DNA from: Bdellovibrionota bacterium
GTDB taxonomy: Bacteria; Bdellovibrionota; Bdellovibrionia; Bdellovibrionales; JAEYZS01
Length of the DNA stretch: 40,623 bases
Assembly: GCA_963169805.1 (NCBI GenBank)
Contig: CAUJDY010000139.1
Location: forward strand, 1-40,623
Direction of reading: 5' to 3'
Shown here: piece after piece, positions 7,942-16,573 of the stretch
Numbering within the stretch: the stretch's first letter is position 1
Layout of the letters: the number at the start of each line of letters is the position of its first letter
Made by a program: the position numbers and the translations under genes
Notes under the pieces: generated by a model
Database searches by the model: none
What the model saw: only the letters and a program-made list of their open reading frames with translations
Told to the model about the DNA's origin: nothing

Positions 7942-9531
7942 ATGGGTCACGCACACGTAGAAGGTTCTAACTATTTAAATCACGAAAAAGGTCTCTGGTC
8001 ATGGCTGACAACCCTTGATCATAAGAGAATTGGTATTTTGTACTTTATTTCAGTGATGTTCTTCTTTTTAATTGGAGGCTTATTTGCCTTGTTAATTCGT
8101 CTAGAGTTAATGGAACCAGGACAGCAATACATTTCCGCAGATTTTTATAATCAGGTCATGACTCTCCATGGATCTATTATGGTCTTTATGGTGATTATTC
8201 CTGGGATTCCTGCATTTTTAGGAAATTTCTTTTTGCCTATTATGATTGGTGCAAAAGATGTGGCCTTTCCAAAGCTCAACTTGTTGAGTTGGTATTGCCT
8301 AATTTGTGGAGCTGGAATTGCAGTTTCAGCACTATTTGCCGGAGGAATAGATACAGGGTGGACATTTTATACGCCATATTCCATTAAAACATCGACTGCG
8401 GTGATAGTTTTTGTACTGGGTGCTTTTGTAATGGGTTTCTCATCAATTTTGACGGGTCTGAACTTTATAGCAACAACCCACAAATTACGTGCTCCTGGAA
8501 TGACAATGAATCGCATGCCTCTTTTTGTTTGGGCGCTTTATTCAACTGCGATCATTCAAGTGTTAGCAACTCCTGTTCTTGCAATCACTCTTTTACTACT
8601 AGTTGCTGAGCGTGCGCTTGGAATTGGATTCTTTGATGCTTCATTGGGAGGCGACCCGGTACTGTTCCAACACTTTTTCTGGTTCTACTCTCACCCTGCT
8701 GTTTATATTATGATTTTGCCTGCATTGGGTGTGATCTCTGAGTTGATCGCAGCATTTTCAAGAAAAACAATTTTTGGATATACAGCTATTGCATATTCTT
8801 CGGTTGCTATCGCGGCAGTCAGCTTCTTTGTTTGGGGTCACCACATGTTTGTAAGTGGTCAATCCGAGTTAGCTGGAGCTATTTTTTCTGGAATTACAAT
8901 GCTGGTTGGAGTTCCAACTGCAATTAAGCTTTTTAACTGGGTTGCAACAATGTACAAAGGATCTATTCGTTTAGATTCCCCAATGTTGTATGCCATCGGT
9001 TTTATGTTTTTATTTACAATCGGTGGAGTTACAGGTGTGATGCTTGCGACTATGGCAATTGATGTTCATTTACATGATACATATTTTGTGGTGGCTCACT
9101 TTCACTACGTGATGGTTGGTGGAACACTGATGGCAATTATGGGTGGTATCTATTACTGGTTTCCTAAAATGTTTGGTTATATGTATAGCGAGACATTAGC
9201 GAGACTTTCTTGGGTTTTTATTTTTATGGGATTTAATATCACATTCTTTCCTCAATTCATTTTAGGAACTCAGGGTATGCCACGCCGTTATCATGACTAT
9301 ATTCCTGAATATGCTTGGCTTAATAAGGTTTCAACTTTTGGATCTTGGTTCATTTTTGCAGGATTTGTTATTGGACTTATTTCAATTATTCTTGCATTTA
9401 GAAAGAAAGAAAAAGCACCAATGAATCCATGGGGAGCAAAAACATTAGAGTGGACAATTCAGTCTCCTCCAATTCATGATAATTTTGAAAAGATACCAAC
9501 CGTAAACGGGGGACCATATGAGTACCGCTAG
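7942..9531 (+). CDS. coxA: Cytochrome c oxidase subunit I, A2 type
   Basis: Haem-copper oxidase catalytic subunit with 12 membrane helices, 529 residues. The ligands are in place: H76 and H388 for haem a, H386 for haem a3, and H251, H300, H301 for CuB; Y255 is the His-Tyr cross-link residue. The helix VI sequence is YSHPAVY (249-255) rather than the HPEVY of mitochondrial-type (A1) enzymes: the D-channel Glu is absent and a Tyr-Ser pair precedes the His. This is the mark of the A2 subfamily. It couples oxygen reduction to proton pumping in the inner membrane. Confidence 0.97.
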   Translation: MGHAHVEGSNYLNHEKGLWSWLTTLDHKRIGILYFISVMFFFLIGGLFALLIRLELMEPGQQYISADFYNQVMTLHGSIMVFMVIIPGIPAFLGNFFLPIMIGAKDVAFPKLNLLSWYCLICGAGIAVSALFAGGIDTGWTFYTPYSIKTSTAVIVFVLGAFVMGFSSILTGLNFIATTHKLRAPGMTMNRMPLFVWALYSTAIIQVLATPVLAITLLLLVAERALGIGFFDASLGGDPVLFQHFFWFYSHPAVYIMILPALGVISELIAAFSRKTIFGYTAIAYSSVAIAAVSFFVWGHHMFVSGQSELAGAIFSGITMLVGVPTAIKLFNWVATMYKGSIRLDSPMLYAIGFMFLFTIGGVTGVMLATMAIDVHLHDTYFVVAHFHYVMVGGTLMAIMGGIYYWFPKMFGYMYSETLARLSWVFIFMGFNITFFPQFILGTQGMPRRYHDYIPEYAWLNKVSTFGSWFIFAGFVIGLISIILAFRKKEKAPMNPWGAKTLEWTIQSPPIHDNFEKIPTVNGGPYEYR

Positions 9532-10171
9532 GATTGATGAGCAGGGGAATAAGGTATACATGCAGTACACAGATGCATCTCAACAAGATGCAACTGGAAA
9601 GCATGGAGTTTGGTTATTTCTAGTTACTGAAGTTATGATGTTCAGCGGACTTTTTGTTGCATATGCAATTTTTAAGTCAATTTATCCTGAAATTTTTTAC
9701 GAAGGGCATAAGTTTCTAGATTGGAGAATGGGAGCGCTAAATACAGTTGTGCTGCTTTCGAGTTCACTCACAATGGCTTTGTCTATCTATTATGTTCAGA
9801 AGGGTAAAAATGCTGTTGCTATGGGACACCTAGCATTTACTCTCTTATGTGGCGCGGCCTTCATGGTCATCAAGTATTTTGAGTATACACACAAAATACA
9901 TGAAGGATTAACTCCAGGACATTTCTTTACTTATGCAAATGGCGAAACAGCAAACTTAGCTCTATATTTTGGTATCTACTACTGTATGACAGGGCTACAT
10001 GGTATCCACGTTTTGACTGGGATGGCCTTAATAGCATGGGTTATGTACAGATTAAAGAAAGGTGAATTTTCACCGACTCAATATACAGCTGTAGAGGGTG
10101 TTGGATTATTTTGGCACTTGGTAGACTTAATTTGGATTTATTTATTCCCACTTTTATATTTAGTTTCTTAA
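9518..10171 (+). CDS. coxC: Cytochrome c oxidase subunit III
   Basis: A 217-residue, five-helix subunit III (helices about 30-52, 73-93, 102-120, 147-175, 195-215). Family marks are [17 protein letters not shown] with E38, LHGIHVLTG (160-168) and [18 protein letters not shown] near the C-terminus. The two N-terminal helices of mitochondrial subunit III are missing, as usual in caa3 and quinol oxidases. The start overlaps the end of coxA by 14 bases and its ribosome site lies inside coxA, implying translational coupling. Confidence 0.95.
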   Translation: MSTARIDEQGNKVYMQYTDASQQDATGKHGVWLFLVTEVMMFSGLFVAYAIFKSIYPEIFYEGHKFLDWRMGALNTVVLLSSSLTMALSIYYVQKGKNAVAMGHLAFTLLCGAAFMVIKYFEYTHKIHEGLTPGHFFTYANGETANLALYFGIYYCMTGLHGIHVLTGMALIAWVMYRLKKGEFSPTQYTAVEGVGLFWHLVDLIWIYLFPLLYLVS

Positions 10172-10181
10172 GGAGTTTCAG

Positions 10182-10544
10182 ATGGCAGGAAATGGAAATC
10201 ATACAACATCACTGAATACATATTTAAAAGTTTATGGTGCTTTGCTTGTGCTAACAGTCTTAACGGTGTGGATTGCGCAATTCCACTTCGGAGCACTTAA
10301 CACTGTGATTGCGATGTTTATTGCAACTATCAAAGTACTGGTTGTTATGTACTGGTTTATGCATTTAAATCACGATACTACTCTTAATAAAGTTGTGATT
10401 GGCTCTGCATTCTTCTTTGTATTTGTCTTTTTTGGGTTTATCGCGATAGACGTCTTCTCAAGACATAACTTTAGTACAACGGAGCTTTCAAAACCGCAAC
10501 CTGTTCAGCAACAAACGACAGAGGAAGCTCCCAAAGCGGAGTAA
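10182..10544 (+). CDS. coxD: Cytochrome c oxidase subunit IV (caa3/CyoD-like)
   Basis: A 120-residue protein with three membrane helices (about 14-33, 37-60, 70-92). The typical IKVLVVMYWFMHLNHD segment ends the second helix. The tail is short and rich in Gln, Pro and Glu. Bacterial subunit IV stabilises the oxidase rather than taking part in catalysis. It sits 10 bases after coxC with a clear AAGGAG ribosome site, and 1 base before the haem O synthase gene. Confidence 0.92.
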   Translation: MAGNGNHTTSLNTYLKVYGALLVLTVLTVWIAQFHFGALNTVIAMFIATIKVLVVMYWFMHLNHDTTLNKVVIGSAFFFVFVFFGFIAIDVFSRHNFSTTELSKPQPVQQQTTEEAPKAE

Positions 10545-10545
10545 C

Positions 10546-11430
10546 TTGAAACATTATCTAGAACTTACAAAACCTCGAATTATTAAGCTTGTTGCATTGA
10601 CGGGTTTGATAGGATTTGCTTTAGGTTACCCTTTTGAAAAATCATTTTACGTCTTAGATCTTCTCTTTTTTTTAATAGGACTTTCCTTTGTGAGTGGAGG
10701 AAGCTTAGCTTTAAATTCTGTTCAAGAGTGGAAATACGACAAACTCATGGATCGAACGAAACTGCGACCATTACCGCAAGGTCAGATTGAAATTTTAAAT
10801 GCCTTCTTGTTTTCAGTCTTATTAATGTTTTTAGGCTTATTATTTTTATATATCGTCAATCCGCTAAGCGCGTGGCTGGGATTACTTACAATTCTCATGT
10901 ATAACGTGCTCTATACAGCGATTTTGAAGAGGTCTTCCCCATTTGCCGCTGTTCCCGGAGCTATTCCTGGTGCTATGCCTGTAGTAATAGGGTATGCCGC
11001 TGTTAATGATTCTATTTTTGATCCAGAGTGTATTTATGTTTTTTTACTCATGTTTTTATGGCAGATGCCACATTTTTGGTCCTTGGCAATCCGCTATATG
11101 GATGATTACAAAAAGGGGGGATTTCCTGTGCTTCCAGTAGAGTTTGGCAAGAATCGAACTCTATTTCACATGAGTCTTTATATTTTACCCTACATAGCAC
11201 TTGCAGTATTATCTCCCTGGTTTATTCCCGCAGGTTATTCTTATTTTATACTTGTTCTTCCTCTTGCATTTGTCTCAACTTATGAGTTCTATAAATTCGT
11301 AAAATCCGAAGCCAATCGTAATTGGGTGAGGTTTTTTATTTGGATAAATTTAAGTATGGTGGGGTTTTTACTGGCGCCTGTTTTAGACAGATGGGTGTTC
11401 TATATTACGAAGGGTGTACTCAGGCAGTAA
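10546..11430 (+). CDS. ctaB: Protohaem IX farnesyltransferase (haem O synthase)
   Basis: A UbiA-superfamily prenyltransferase that adds a farnesyl group to haem b, the first step to haem A. It has 294 residues and several membrane helices. The first Asp-rich motif is seen at about N57-D69 (NSVQEWKYDKLMDRT, then RPLPQG) and the second in YMDDYKKGGFPVLPV. The start is TTG at 10546, 1 base after the coxD stop; no later Met fits as well, because the KPR segment that opens the family begins at residue 9. It is also called cyoE or cox10 in other systems. Confidence 0.94.
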   Translation: MKHYLELTKPRIIKLVALTGLIGFALGYPFEKSFYVLDLLFFLIGLSFVSGGSLALNSVQEWKYDKLMDRTKLRPLPQGQIEILNAFLFSVLLMFLGLLFLYIVNPLSAWLGLLTILMYNVLYTAILKRSSPFAAVPGAIPGAMPVVIGYAAVNDSIFDPECIYVFLLMFLWQMPHFWSLAIRYMDDYKKGGFPVLPVEFGKNRTLFHMSLYILPYIALAVLSPWFIPAGYSYFILVLPLAFVSTYEFYKFVKSEANRNWVRFFIWINLSMVGFLLAPVLDRWVFYITKGVLRQ

Positions 11431-11442
11431 AGCGAGGTAGAT

Positions 11443-12336
11443 ATGCAAATGCCATCAAAATTACTTTCAAGATTTCTAAAAATTTTAATTTTTATTACAT
11501 TTATACTCATTTCACTGGGTGGTGCTGTTAGAGCAATGAATGCTGGCCTTGCGTGCCCTGATTGGCCTTTGTGTTTTGGCCAAGTGATTCCGGATTTTCA
11601 AATTCAAGTTTATTATGAATTCATACATCGTGCGATAGCGGGCCTTGTTGCTATTATGACGTTCGGCCTTTCGATTTATATTTTTAAAAGTTCGTATTCA
11701 AAAAATATTAAAATTACAATGGCAGTTTCTATTGGAATATTACTGGCCCAAATTATTTTAGGAGGCCTTACAGTATTAAAATTACTTCATTTTAGCGTAG
11801 TCACTGCACACTTAGGATTTGGTATTGCTTTTTTATGTTCTCAGTTGTGGCTTTACTTTTTACTTTTTGTAAAACCTCAAATCACAGAACAGGTGCCAAA
11901 ATCATTTAATGCAGTACTTATTGTTGTAGCCCTCATTCTTTTTATTCAAATTATTATAGGCGGACTGGTTTCGACAAATTATGCAGGCCTAGCATGTGAA
12001 GGTTTCCCACTGTGTAATGGTGATTTGATTCCAACCTTTGATGGTTTAGTTGGTTTGCAGGTGAAACACCGTTTTTGGGGTTACTTTACAGCTCTTGCAA
12101 TCTTTGCCTTTGTGAATGTTATCCGTAAAAGTAGAGACCAAAAGTGGATGGATTCGCGTGTACAAAAATATGGTTTGTGGCTAGCTGCACTTATACTTCT
12201 ACAAATTGGAGTTGGAGCTGCAAATGTTCTTTTTAAGATACCGCCAATCATTACAGTTATTCATTTGGCTGTTGCTGCAACATTGATGGGTTTGATGCTG
12301 AAGATACTCTACTTGGGAATTGCAGGTCGAAAGTAA
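11443..12336 (+). CDS. ctaA: Haem A synthase CtaA
   Basis: Oxidises the haem O methyl group to the formyl group of haem A. The 297-residue protein has eight membrane helices formed by two similar halves. The haem ligands are H62 and H123 in the first half and H209 and H274 in the second. Each half also has a Cys pair in an extracellular loop (C38/C44 in LACPDWPLC; C185/C191 in LACEGFPLC), the arrangement known from Bacillus-type CtaA. It closes the oxidase operon; about 60 bases without a clear terminator separate it from the convergent gene. Confidence 0.95.
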   Translation: MQMPSKLLSRFLKILIFITFILISLGGAVRAMNAGLACPDWPLCFGQVIPDFQIQVYYEFIHRAIAGLVAIMTFGLSIYIFKSSYSKNIKITMAVSIGILLAQIILGGLTVLKLLHFSVVTAHLGFGIAFLCSQLWLYFLLFVKPQITEQVPKSFNAVLIVVALILFIQIIIGGLVSTNYAGLACEGFPLCNGDLIPTFDGLVGLQVKHRFWGYFTALAIFAFVNVIRKSRDQKWMDSRVQKYGLWLAALILLQIGVGAANVLFKIPPIITVIHLAVAATLMGLMLKILYLGIAGRK

Positions 12337-12395
12337 ATCAATAAAGGCCTCATAAAGCTCTGAATGTTAATATAGAATTAAAGTCGATTATTTTT

Positions 12396-13175
12396 TTACT
12401 TGAGAATAGTTCCGTTGATACTCAGATGGCAGAGGGCGAAATCAAATCGAGTGGGATCCTTTGGATCTAGTTCTCTAAGTTTATCTGTTATCTCAAGTGC
12501 CGTTGTTAGATCCGCTGCAGATCTTTTTGTCCAGCCTAGAGATTTTGCTTGTTTATAAATATGTGTATCTAGTGGAACAATAAGTTTTGATTTATCAAAG
12601 GTTGTCCATAATCCAAGATCTGGATAATCAGTTCGAATCATCCATTTCAAATACAAATTCATTCTCTTAGAAGCACTATTGAGTTCAGGGTTTGGAATCA
12701 AAAAATGAAAGCTATCCTTGGGTTTTAAGTCTTTAGGAATAGCTTCATAAATTTTTTTATAAATACATTTTAAGAGCTCAAATGAATTTTCGCAGTTATG
12801 CGGTTGGACATATTTTTCAAGGCTGCCAGCTTTAGAATATATTTTTTGAAGTGTTTTAAGAAAGATAAACATATCGTGTGCAGTATTGAAACGATGTTTC
12901 CAGTTTTTTAGGAGAACTTTGAGGTCTTTGTCTTGAATTGTTATTAGGCATGAGACTGGGCTTTTACCCATTTTATCGAGTATTGCGTGTATGTTTCTTT
13001 TTACTTGCACTATACGTCCATAAGCCAAGACGGAACATAAAAATGCAGCAAACTCTTGGTCGTGTTTTTTTTGATATTGAAGCGCAGGCTCCAGGGCATC
13101 ATAAAATACTTCATTATTCTCAAAAAAAGATTTTGTAGCCTGATCTAAAGTTTTTATGAGACGGATTCTGTCCAC
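12396..13175 (-). CDS. TIGR02757 (DUF2400) family protein
   Basis: Matches the conserved uncharacterised TIGR02757 family. Shared features are a hydrophobic segment FAAFLCSVLAYGRIVQVKRNI near the N-terminus, MNLYLKWMIRTDYPDLGLW in the middle, and LIVPLDTHIYKQAKSLGWTKR followed by an ARELDPKDPTRFDFALCHLSI-like end. The middle part resembles the helix-hairpin-helix/DNA-glycosylase fold, but I see no experimental function. I prefer GTG 13175, which follows the stop of the upstream gene (13181) and has GGAG about 10 bases ahead; a TTG at 13205 would overlap that gene by 25 bases and has no ribosome site. It is probably co-transcribed with the gene at 13181-14776. Confidence 0.8.
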   Translation of the reverse strand: MDRIRLIKTLDQATKSFFENNEVFYDALEPALQYQKKHDQEFAAFLCSVLAYGRIVQVKRNIHAILDKMGKSPVSCLITIQDKDLKVLLKNWKHRFNTAHDMFIFLKTLQKIYSKAGSLEKYVQPHNCENSFELLKCIYKKIYEAIPKDLKPKDSFHFLIPNPELNSASKRMNLYLKWMIRTDYPDLGLWTTFDKSKLIVPLDTHIYKQAKSLGWTKRSAADLTTALEITDKLRELDPKDPTRFDFALCHLSINGTILK

Positions 13176-13180
13176 GGAGG

Positions 13181-14776
13181 CTAGGCTCCAAAAAATCTTG
13201 CGCAAGTGAGCTGTTGGTAAAATAAATCAGATTGAGGAGAAGCGGATTTTTCTATTATTCTGAGTTCCTGTTCAATTTGATTTCTTGCTGCCGGATCAGA
13301 CTCAAGCCTTTTCACTTCTTCACGTACTTGTTGAATGCTCCAATCAGGGTGAAGGGCTTTGACTTCTTTTACGATATGTTTATCTAAAAACATATAAGCC
13401 CAGAATTCCTTGCCTCGACGAGATAATTCATTTGCTATTTGTTTAGGTGTCCACTCAGGGTGTTCATTTCGAATTTGCTTCTTGTTATAATTGCGAGATA
13501 GTAAAATTGCACTTAAACCCATTCCCGTAAATCCACCATATGTAACAACTGAAGAAAACGCTAATTCAAAAGCTCCCAAGTTGAGTGCAGGGAACATACT
13601 TTCTCCTGCGAGTCCAATGACCGTAAGCATTGCCCATGTCATAGAAACACCCACAAAAAATCGAGATGTACTTTCGCGCTCTTTATAGTCCAGAGGTCGG
13701 ATATGTCTTCTGAGTGTATCGATGTCTGACTTAAAGACATCTAGCCCCATAAGAGCTCCTCTTTGGAAGACTCGGGCATTTTCACCCAAGGTTCCCTTTA
13801 TCCCTGTTGCAATTTCTCGAATTGTATTCGTAAATCGATTAGATCGATATACATCGAGTGCGCCCTGGGCTCCCATTGCAGCAAGGCAAATAAGAGGGAG
13901 GTCTAATAAAACTTTTTGAATCCAGCTTTCTGGATGAATATTAAAATAAGCCGGGCCTAAAATAAAAATTAAACTGACCGCGATTTCTGTAACGTACCAA
14001 CGTGCATATTCTCCTGCTGGAGTTTTAGCATTAATTAAAAACTGCGTGAATGCATGAATGTAATATTGAATAAATCCTGATGCAGCTCCAAGCATCGCTC
14101 CTACGCCAATTGCAGCCGGTAAATATTCATAAGAATTCCAAATGCCTATTCCAACAACTGTTCCATTTACGATAAATCTTATGAAGGCCCAACGTTTATT
14201 GTTTTTAGTTTGATATCGAGGAGAAAAATACTTTCCCAACTCTCGCATTTTAAGGCGAGTATTTTCAGAAACTCCATGAACTTGATATTCTGGATTTAGA
14301 ATTTCGAGACTATCAATCATATCTTTTAGACGTAGTTCTTCTTCTGCGGTAATTCCGTCTTTTACAATATTAACAGTGATTTTTGCTCGCGAGTTTTTTT
14401 CAAGAGCTTCGTTCATCTCAGGCTTAAGATCTTTTAAAACATGATAGGCTTGTTCAAGAGACAACTCCCCGCCAACATAATCGATTACCACAGTTTTAAG
14501 CTTTCCATTAAGGTCTTTTCCAGAAAGCTTATGTTGGAAGCTACGCAGATCAGATCTGTTGATTCCGATAGTATTTAGGGTTTGGTCTCTAATTGTATCC
14601 GCAAGTGAGTCTGTGGGCTCAGTGGCAGATGCTGCATATGGTATGTGGAGTGGGTCAGGCATTGATTGTGCGGATACTGGATGGAGCGGTGAAAAAGCAA
14701 TTAAAAGAGCTAACATACAACTCAAAAAACACTTAATTTTGCTATTAAAATGAGTTTTATTTAAGTTACCAGCCAC
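13181..14776 (-). CDS. Large exported membrane protein of unknown function, C-terminal CARFF motif
   Basis: A 531-residue protein I cannot assign to a known family. It has an N-terminal signal (hydrophobic 18-32, cleavage near VSAQS), a soluble region of about 150 residues with alternating strands and helices (KTVVIDYVGG, AKITVNIVKDG), then several membrane helices (about 175-420) and a soluble C-terminal tail. The tail has two similar segments, HPEWTPKQIANEL (439) and HPDWSIQQVREEV (476). It ends in C525-A-R-F-F-G-A. The protein at 33672-35246 has the same layout and ends in C-A-R-Y-F-A-R, so the two are probably paralogues. The start is GTG; a -10-like TATAAT lies about 55 bases upstream. 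Confidence 0.75.
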   Translation of the reverse strand: MAGNLNKTHFNSKIKCFLSCMLALLIAFSPLHPVSAQSMPDPLHIPYAASATEPTDSLADTIRDQTLNTIGINRSDLRSFQHKLSGKDLNGKLKTVVIDYVGGELSLEQAYHVLKDLKPEMNEALEKNSRAKITVNIVKDGITAEEELRLKDMIDSLEILNPEYQVHGVSENTRLKMRELGKYFSPRYQTKNNKRWAFIRFIVNGTVVGIGIWNSYEYLPAAIGVGAMLGAASGFIQYYIHAFTQFLINAKTPAGEYARWYVTEIAVSLIFILGPAYFNIHPESWIQKVLLDLPLICLAAMGAQGALDVYRSNRFTNTIREIATGIKGTLGENARVFQRGALMGLDVFKSDIDTLRRHIRPLDYKERESTSRFFVGVSMTWAMLTVIGLAGESMFPALNLGAFELAFSSVVTYGGFTGMGLSAILLSRNYNKKQIRNEHPEWTPKQIANELSRRGKEFWAYMFLDKHIVKEVKALHPDWSIQQVREEVKRLESDPAARNQIEQELRIIEKSASPQSDLFYQQLTCARFFGA

Positions 14777-14828
14777 GAGTTATTACCGCCATTCACGTCT
14801 TTAAATCCAAGTGATCTAAAGCTACGGT

Positions 14829-14834
14829 ATTATA
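14829..14834 (-). promoter_or_regulatory. -10 hexamer upstream of the 13181-14776 gene
   Basis: An exact TATAAT reads on the minus strand at 14829-14834 and predicts a start near 14822, giving a leader of about 46 bases before the GTG at 14776. The -35 region is poor: TTAAAG stands 20 bases upstream, outside the usual spacing. This is a weak promoter candidate. Confidence 0.35.
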
Positions 14835-14944
14835 GGCGATATTCATCTTGAGCTCTTTAACTTACGTATATATTGTAAAATATACATTAGTTTTTCTTGG
14901 GATATTAAGCTCAAGTTACATATAAATGGTTTGATAACTAATTT

Positions 14945-14983
14945 TTCTTATTAAAATAAGAATATTTAATAGCTTGGCTATTA
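14945..14983 (-). terminator. AT-rich double hairpin after the outer-membrane protein gene
   Basis: At the stop codon of the 14984-15526 reading frame the minus strand forms TAATAGC-CAA-GCTATTA (14967-14983), followed by an AT-rich palindrome with 8-base arms (14945-14962). A T-rich stretch lies between the two. This may end transcription, but the stems have few G-C pairs, so the call is tentative. Confidence 0.35.
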
Positions 14984-15526
14984 GAAACCATACTGAATTT
15001 TGAACATTACGGTATAGAAGTCTTGAACTACCTTTATGTCATTTCCAGCGACCTGCTTTTCTTTTTCAAATATCTTATTGTAACGTGCTTGAAGTCCAAA
15101 AGAGATGTTCTTTGCAGTGAATATGTCGAGACCAGCTCCACCATAAAGCCCAAAGCCAGTGTCTTTCGCGTTTACCAATTCAAGGTCATTAGTTGCAAAA
15201 AGGACTCCTGCTGCCCAATAAAAATATGCAGTTTCATAGGATTCAAAATATTGTCCTACTCCAAAGTTGAATTCTTGGTGATCCAAATCGTCATGAGAAG
15301 ATTGGATATAACTACCTTCAAAAAAGAAATCATCAGAGATATTGTAGTTAAAGACTCCACCAAAGCCGATTGCATTTCCAGCATCATCGCCCACATCTTT
15401 TAATAAACCAACATTTCCTGTGACAACTCCAATACGAAAATCACCTTGCTTTGGATCTTCAGCGCCAAATGCTTTTAGAGAAACAACAGCCGCAAGGCAC
15501 GTAAGTATGAGTAACAGTTTTTTCAT
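14981..15526 (-). CDS. Small outer-membrane beta-barrel protein
   Basis: An exported protein with signal peptide MKKLLLILTCLAAVVSLKAFGA and a mature part of alternating polar/aromatic beta strands with short turns, ending in IQYGF. A terminal Phe is typical of proteins inserted by the Bam complex. The length suits an eight-stranded barrel of the OmpA/OmpX size class. I chose ATG 15526 because AGGAG lies just upstream and the Lys-rich signal starts there; an in-frame start at 15550 would add eight residues. The specific function is unknown. A 26-bp inverted repeat and the terminator of the upstream gene lie between this gene and phaR. Confidence 0.8.
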   Translation of the reverse strand: MKKLLLILTCLAAVVSLKAFGAEDPKQGDFRIGVVTGNVGLLKDVGDDAGNAIGFGGVFNYNISDDFFFEGSYIQSSHDDLDHQEFNFGVGQYFESYETAYFYWAAGVLFATNDLELVNAKDTGFGLYGGAGLDIFTAKNISFGLQARYNKIFEKEKQVAGNDIKVVQDFYTVMFKIQYGF

Positions 15527-15603
15527 AAAATCTCCTGAAATTTGGGGCAATCTATCGCAACTATTTTTAAAAAGGTAGTAGGGAGAGGTGCAACGCTGTG
15601 CTT

Positions 15604-15660
15604 AAGGTGCCAGGCACTTGGAAACGTTTCTTTAAAACGTTTCCAAGTGCCTGGCACCTT
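15604..15660. repeat. Perfect 26-bp inverted repeat (hairpin element)
   Basis: Two 26-base arms (15604-15629 and 15635-15660) are exact reverse complements around a 5-base loop. The outer part of each arm carries GGTGCCAGGCAC, itself nearly palindromic. The arms are much more G-C rich than the surrounding sequence. The element lies between genes, next to the phaR terminator, and contains no gene. It resembles a REP-type or miniature mobile repeat; a role as an mRNA-stabilising or terminating hairpin is also possible. Confidence 0.85.
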
Positions 15661-15661
15661 T

Positions 15662-15695
15662 AAAATAAAAAACCCCAGCCTTGCGGGCTGAGGTT
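15662..15695 (-). terminator. Rho-independent terminator of the phaR-like gene
   Basis: On the minus strand, a 10-base stem (AACCTCAGCC against GGCTGGGGTT, with one G-U pair) encloses a 5-base loop and is followed by a T-rich run (complement of 15662-15672). It lies about 28 bases after the stop of the phaR-like gene. The order and spacing fit an intrinsic terminator well. Confidence 0.85.
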
Positions 15696-15722
15696 CTATT
15701 AAACCAACCTGATGAGCAGGTA

Positions 15723-16262
15723 TTAGTTGCTGAAATTTCTATTTGAGTTTGGAAGTTCAGGTGTTGGTTCAAAGTTAGGATTTGATCCGTAGCTTTGAGA
15801 ATCTGCAGTCTTCTCAGTTGCTTTAGCAACTCTATTTTCTAGATTGCTCTTCATGTCGTCGTATGAACGAGGACCTTTCTCAAGAAAATCCTTAACGAGT
15901 TCTTTTACAGGAGTCTCTTTCTCTTCTGGAGTGAATACTTCCAATTTAGCGAGGTAGCTTGACATGCTGCCATTGCTATTTTGAATGATATCTCTCAAAA
16001 CATAAAGAGGTGCATAGTCTCCAGCCTTTTTCTCTGCTTCAAAAATAATTTGAGACAGAGTAGACGCCGTGATGTCTCTCTTTGTTTTATTATCAATCAC
16101 TGTGACTTCTTCATTGTTGCGAATCATCTTTGCGATATCATCAAGTGTGACGTAGCAGCTTTGCTGAGTGTCATAGAGCTTTCTATTTTGGTAGCGCTTT
16201 ATGATCTTTGGCGAAGTCGTCGTGCTGTTTGTCGTTCCGTTGTTTTGGGCTAGTGTATCCAT
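15723..16262 (-). CDS. PhaR-like regulator (PHB/PHA accumulation regulator domain)
   Basis: The N-terminal part (about 18-80) matches the polyhydroxyalkanoate synthesis regulator DNA-binding domain: KIIKRYQNRKLYDTQQSCYV, then TLDDIAKMIRNNEEVTVIDNKTKRDIT and LSQIIFEAE. The rest is polar and low in complexity, ending in Asn/Pro/Ser-rich sequence. In PHA-making bacteria PhaR represses phasin genes and binds the polymer. No pha gene is present here, so the target is unknown. The ATG at 16262 has a strong GGGGAGG site. The 179-residue length is within the family range, and a good terminator follows. Confidence 0.85.
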   Translation of the reverse strand: MDTLAQNNGTTNSTTTSPKIIKRYQNRKLYDTQQSCYVTLDDIAKMIRNNEEVTVIDNKTKRDITASTLSQIIFEAEKKAGDYAPLYVLRDIIQNSNGSMSSYLAKLEVFTPEEKETPVKELVKDFLEKGPRSYDDMKSNLENRVAKATEKTADSQSYGSNPNFEPTPELPNSNRNFSN

Positions 16263-16573
16263 TGCCGCCTCCCCGGTTACTTTGTTAATAATTCGTTCAT
16301 AGATGTTTAATCCGGATGCAATTCTTTAGGGGGTCATTCCCTTGGCTTGATGGGTCTAAATTTATGCGTCATTATCTTCTGCATAATTACGCTTCATATT
16401 AGAACGCCGATTAAGCATCGCGAGAATAGGTCCGCACGTCACGGATTGTCAAGCGTTCAAGTATCTAAGATGAGACAGTTAATAATGCATCTTGTTAGTG
16501 CTAATTTGTATAATTTGAAACACTTAAAAAGTTTGTCTCAAGTTTCTTTGAAATCACACCGAAAGTCTAGTAG
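16263..16573. other. 311-base region between divergent genes
   Basis: This stretch separates the phaR-like gene (minus) from the pseudopilin-like gene (plus). It holds the phaR ribosome site at its left end and a TATAAT at 16509-16514 for the right-hand gene. An open frame at 16347-16655 runs through it, but its codon use and overlap with the real gene argue against coding. I see no RNA gene. Confidence 0.6.
16509..16514 (+). promoter_or_regulatory. -10 hexamer upstream of the pseudopilin-like gene
   Basis: An exact TATAAT preceded by TTTG. Transcription would begin near 16521, about 50 bases before the ATG at 16574. No good -35 lies at the expected distance, so this may be a weak or activator-dependent promoter. 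Confidence 0.4.
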
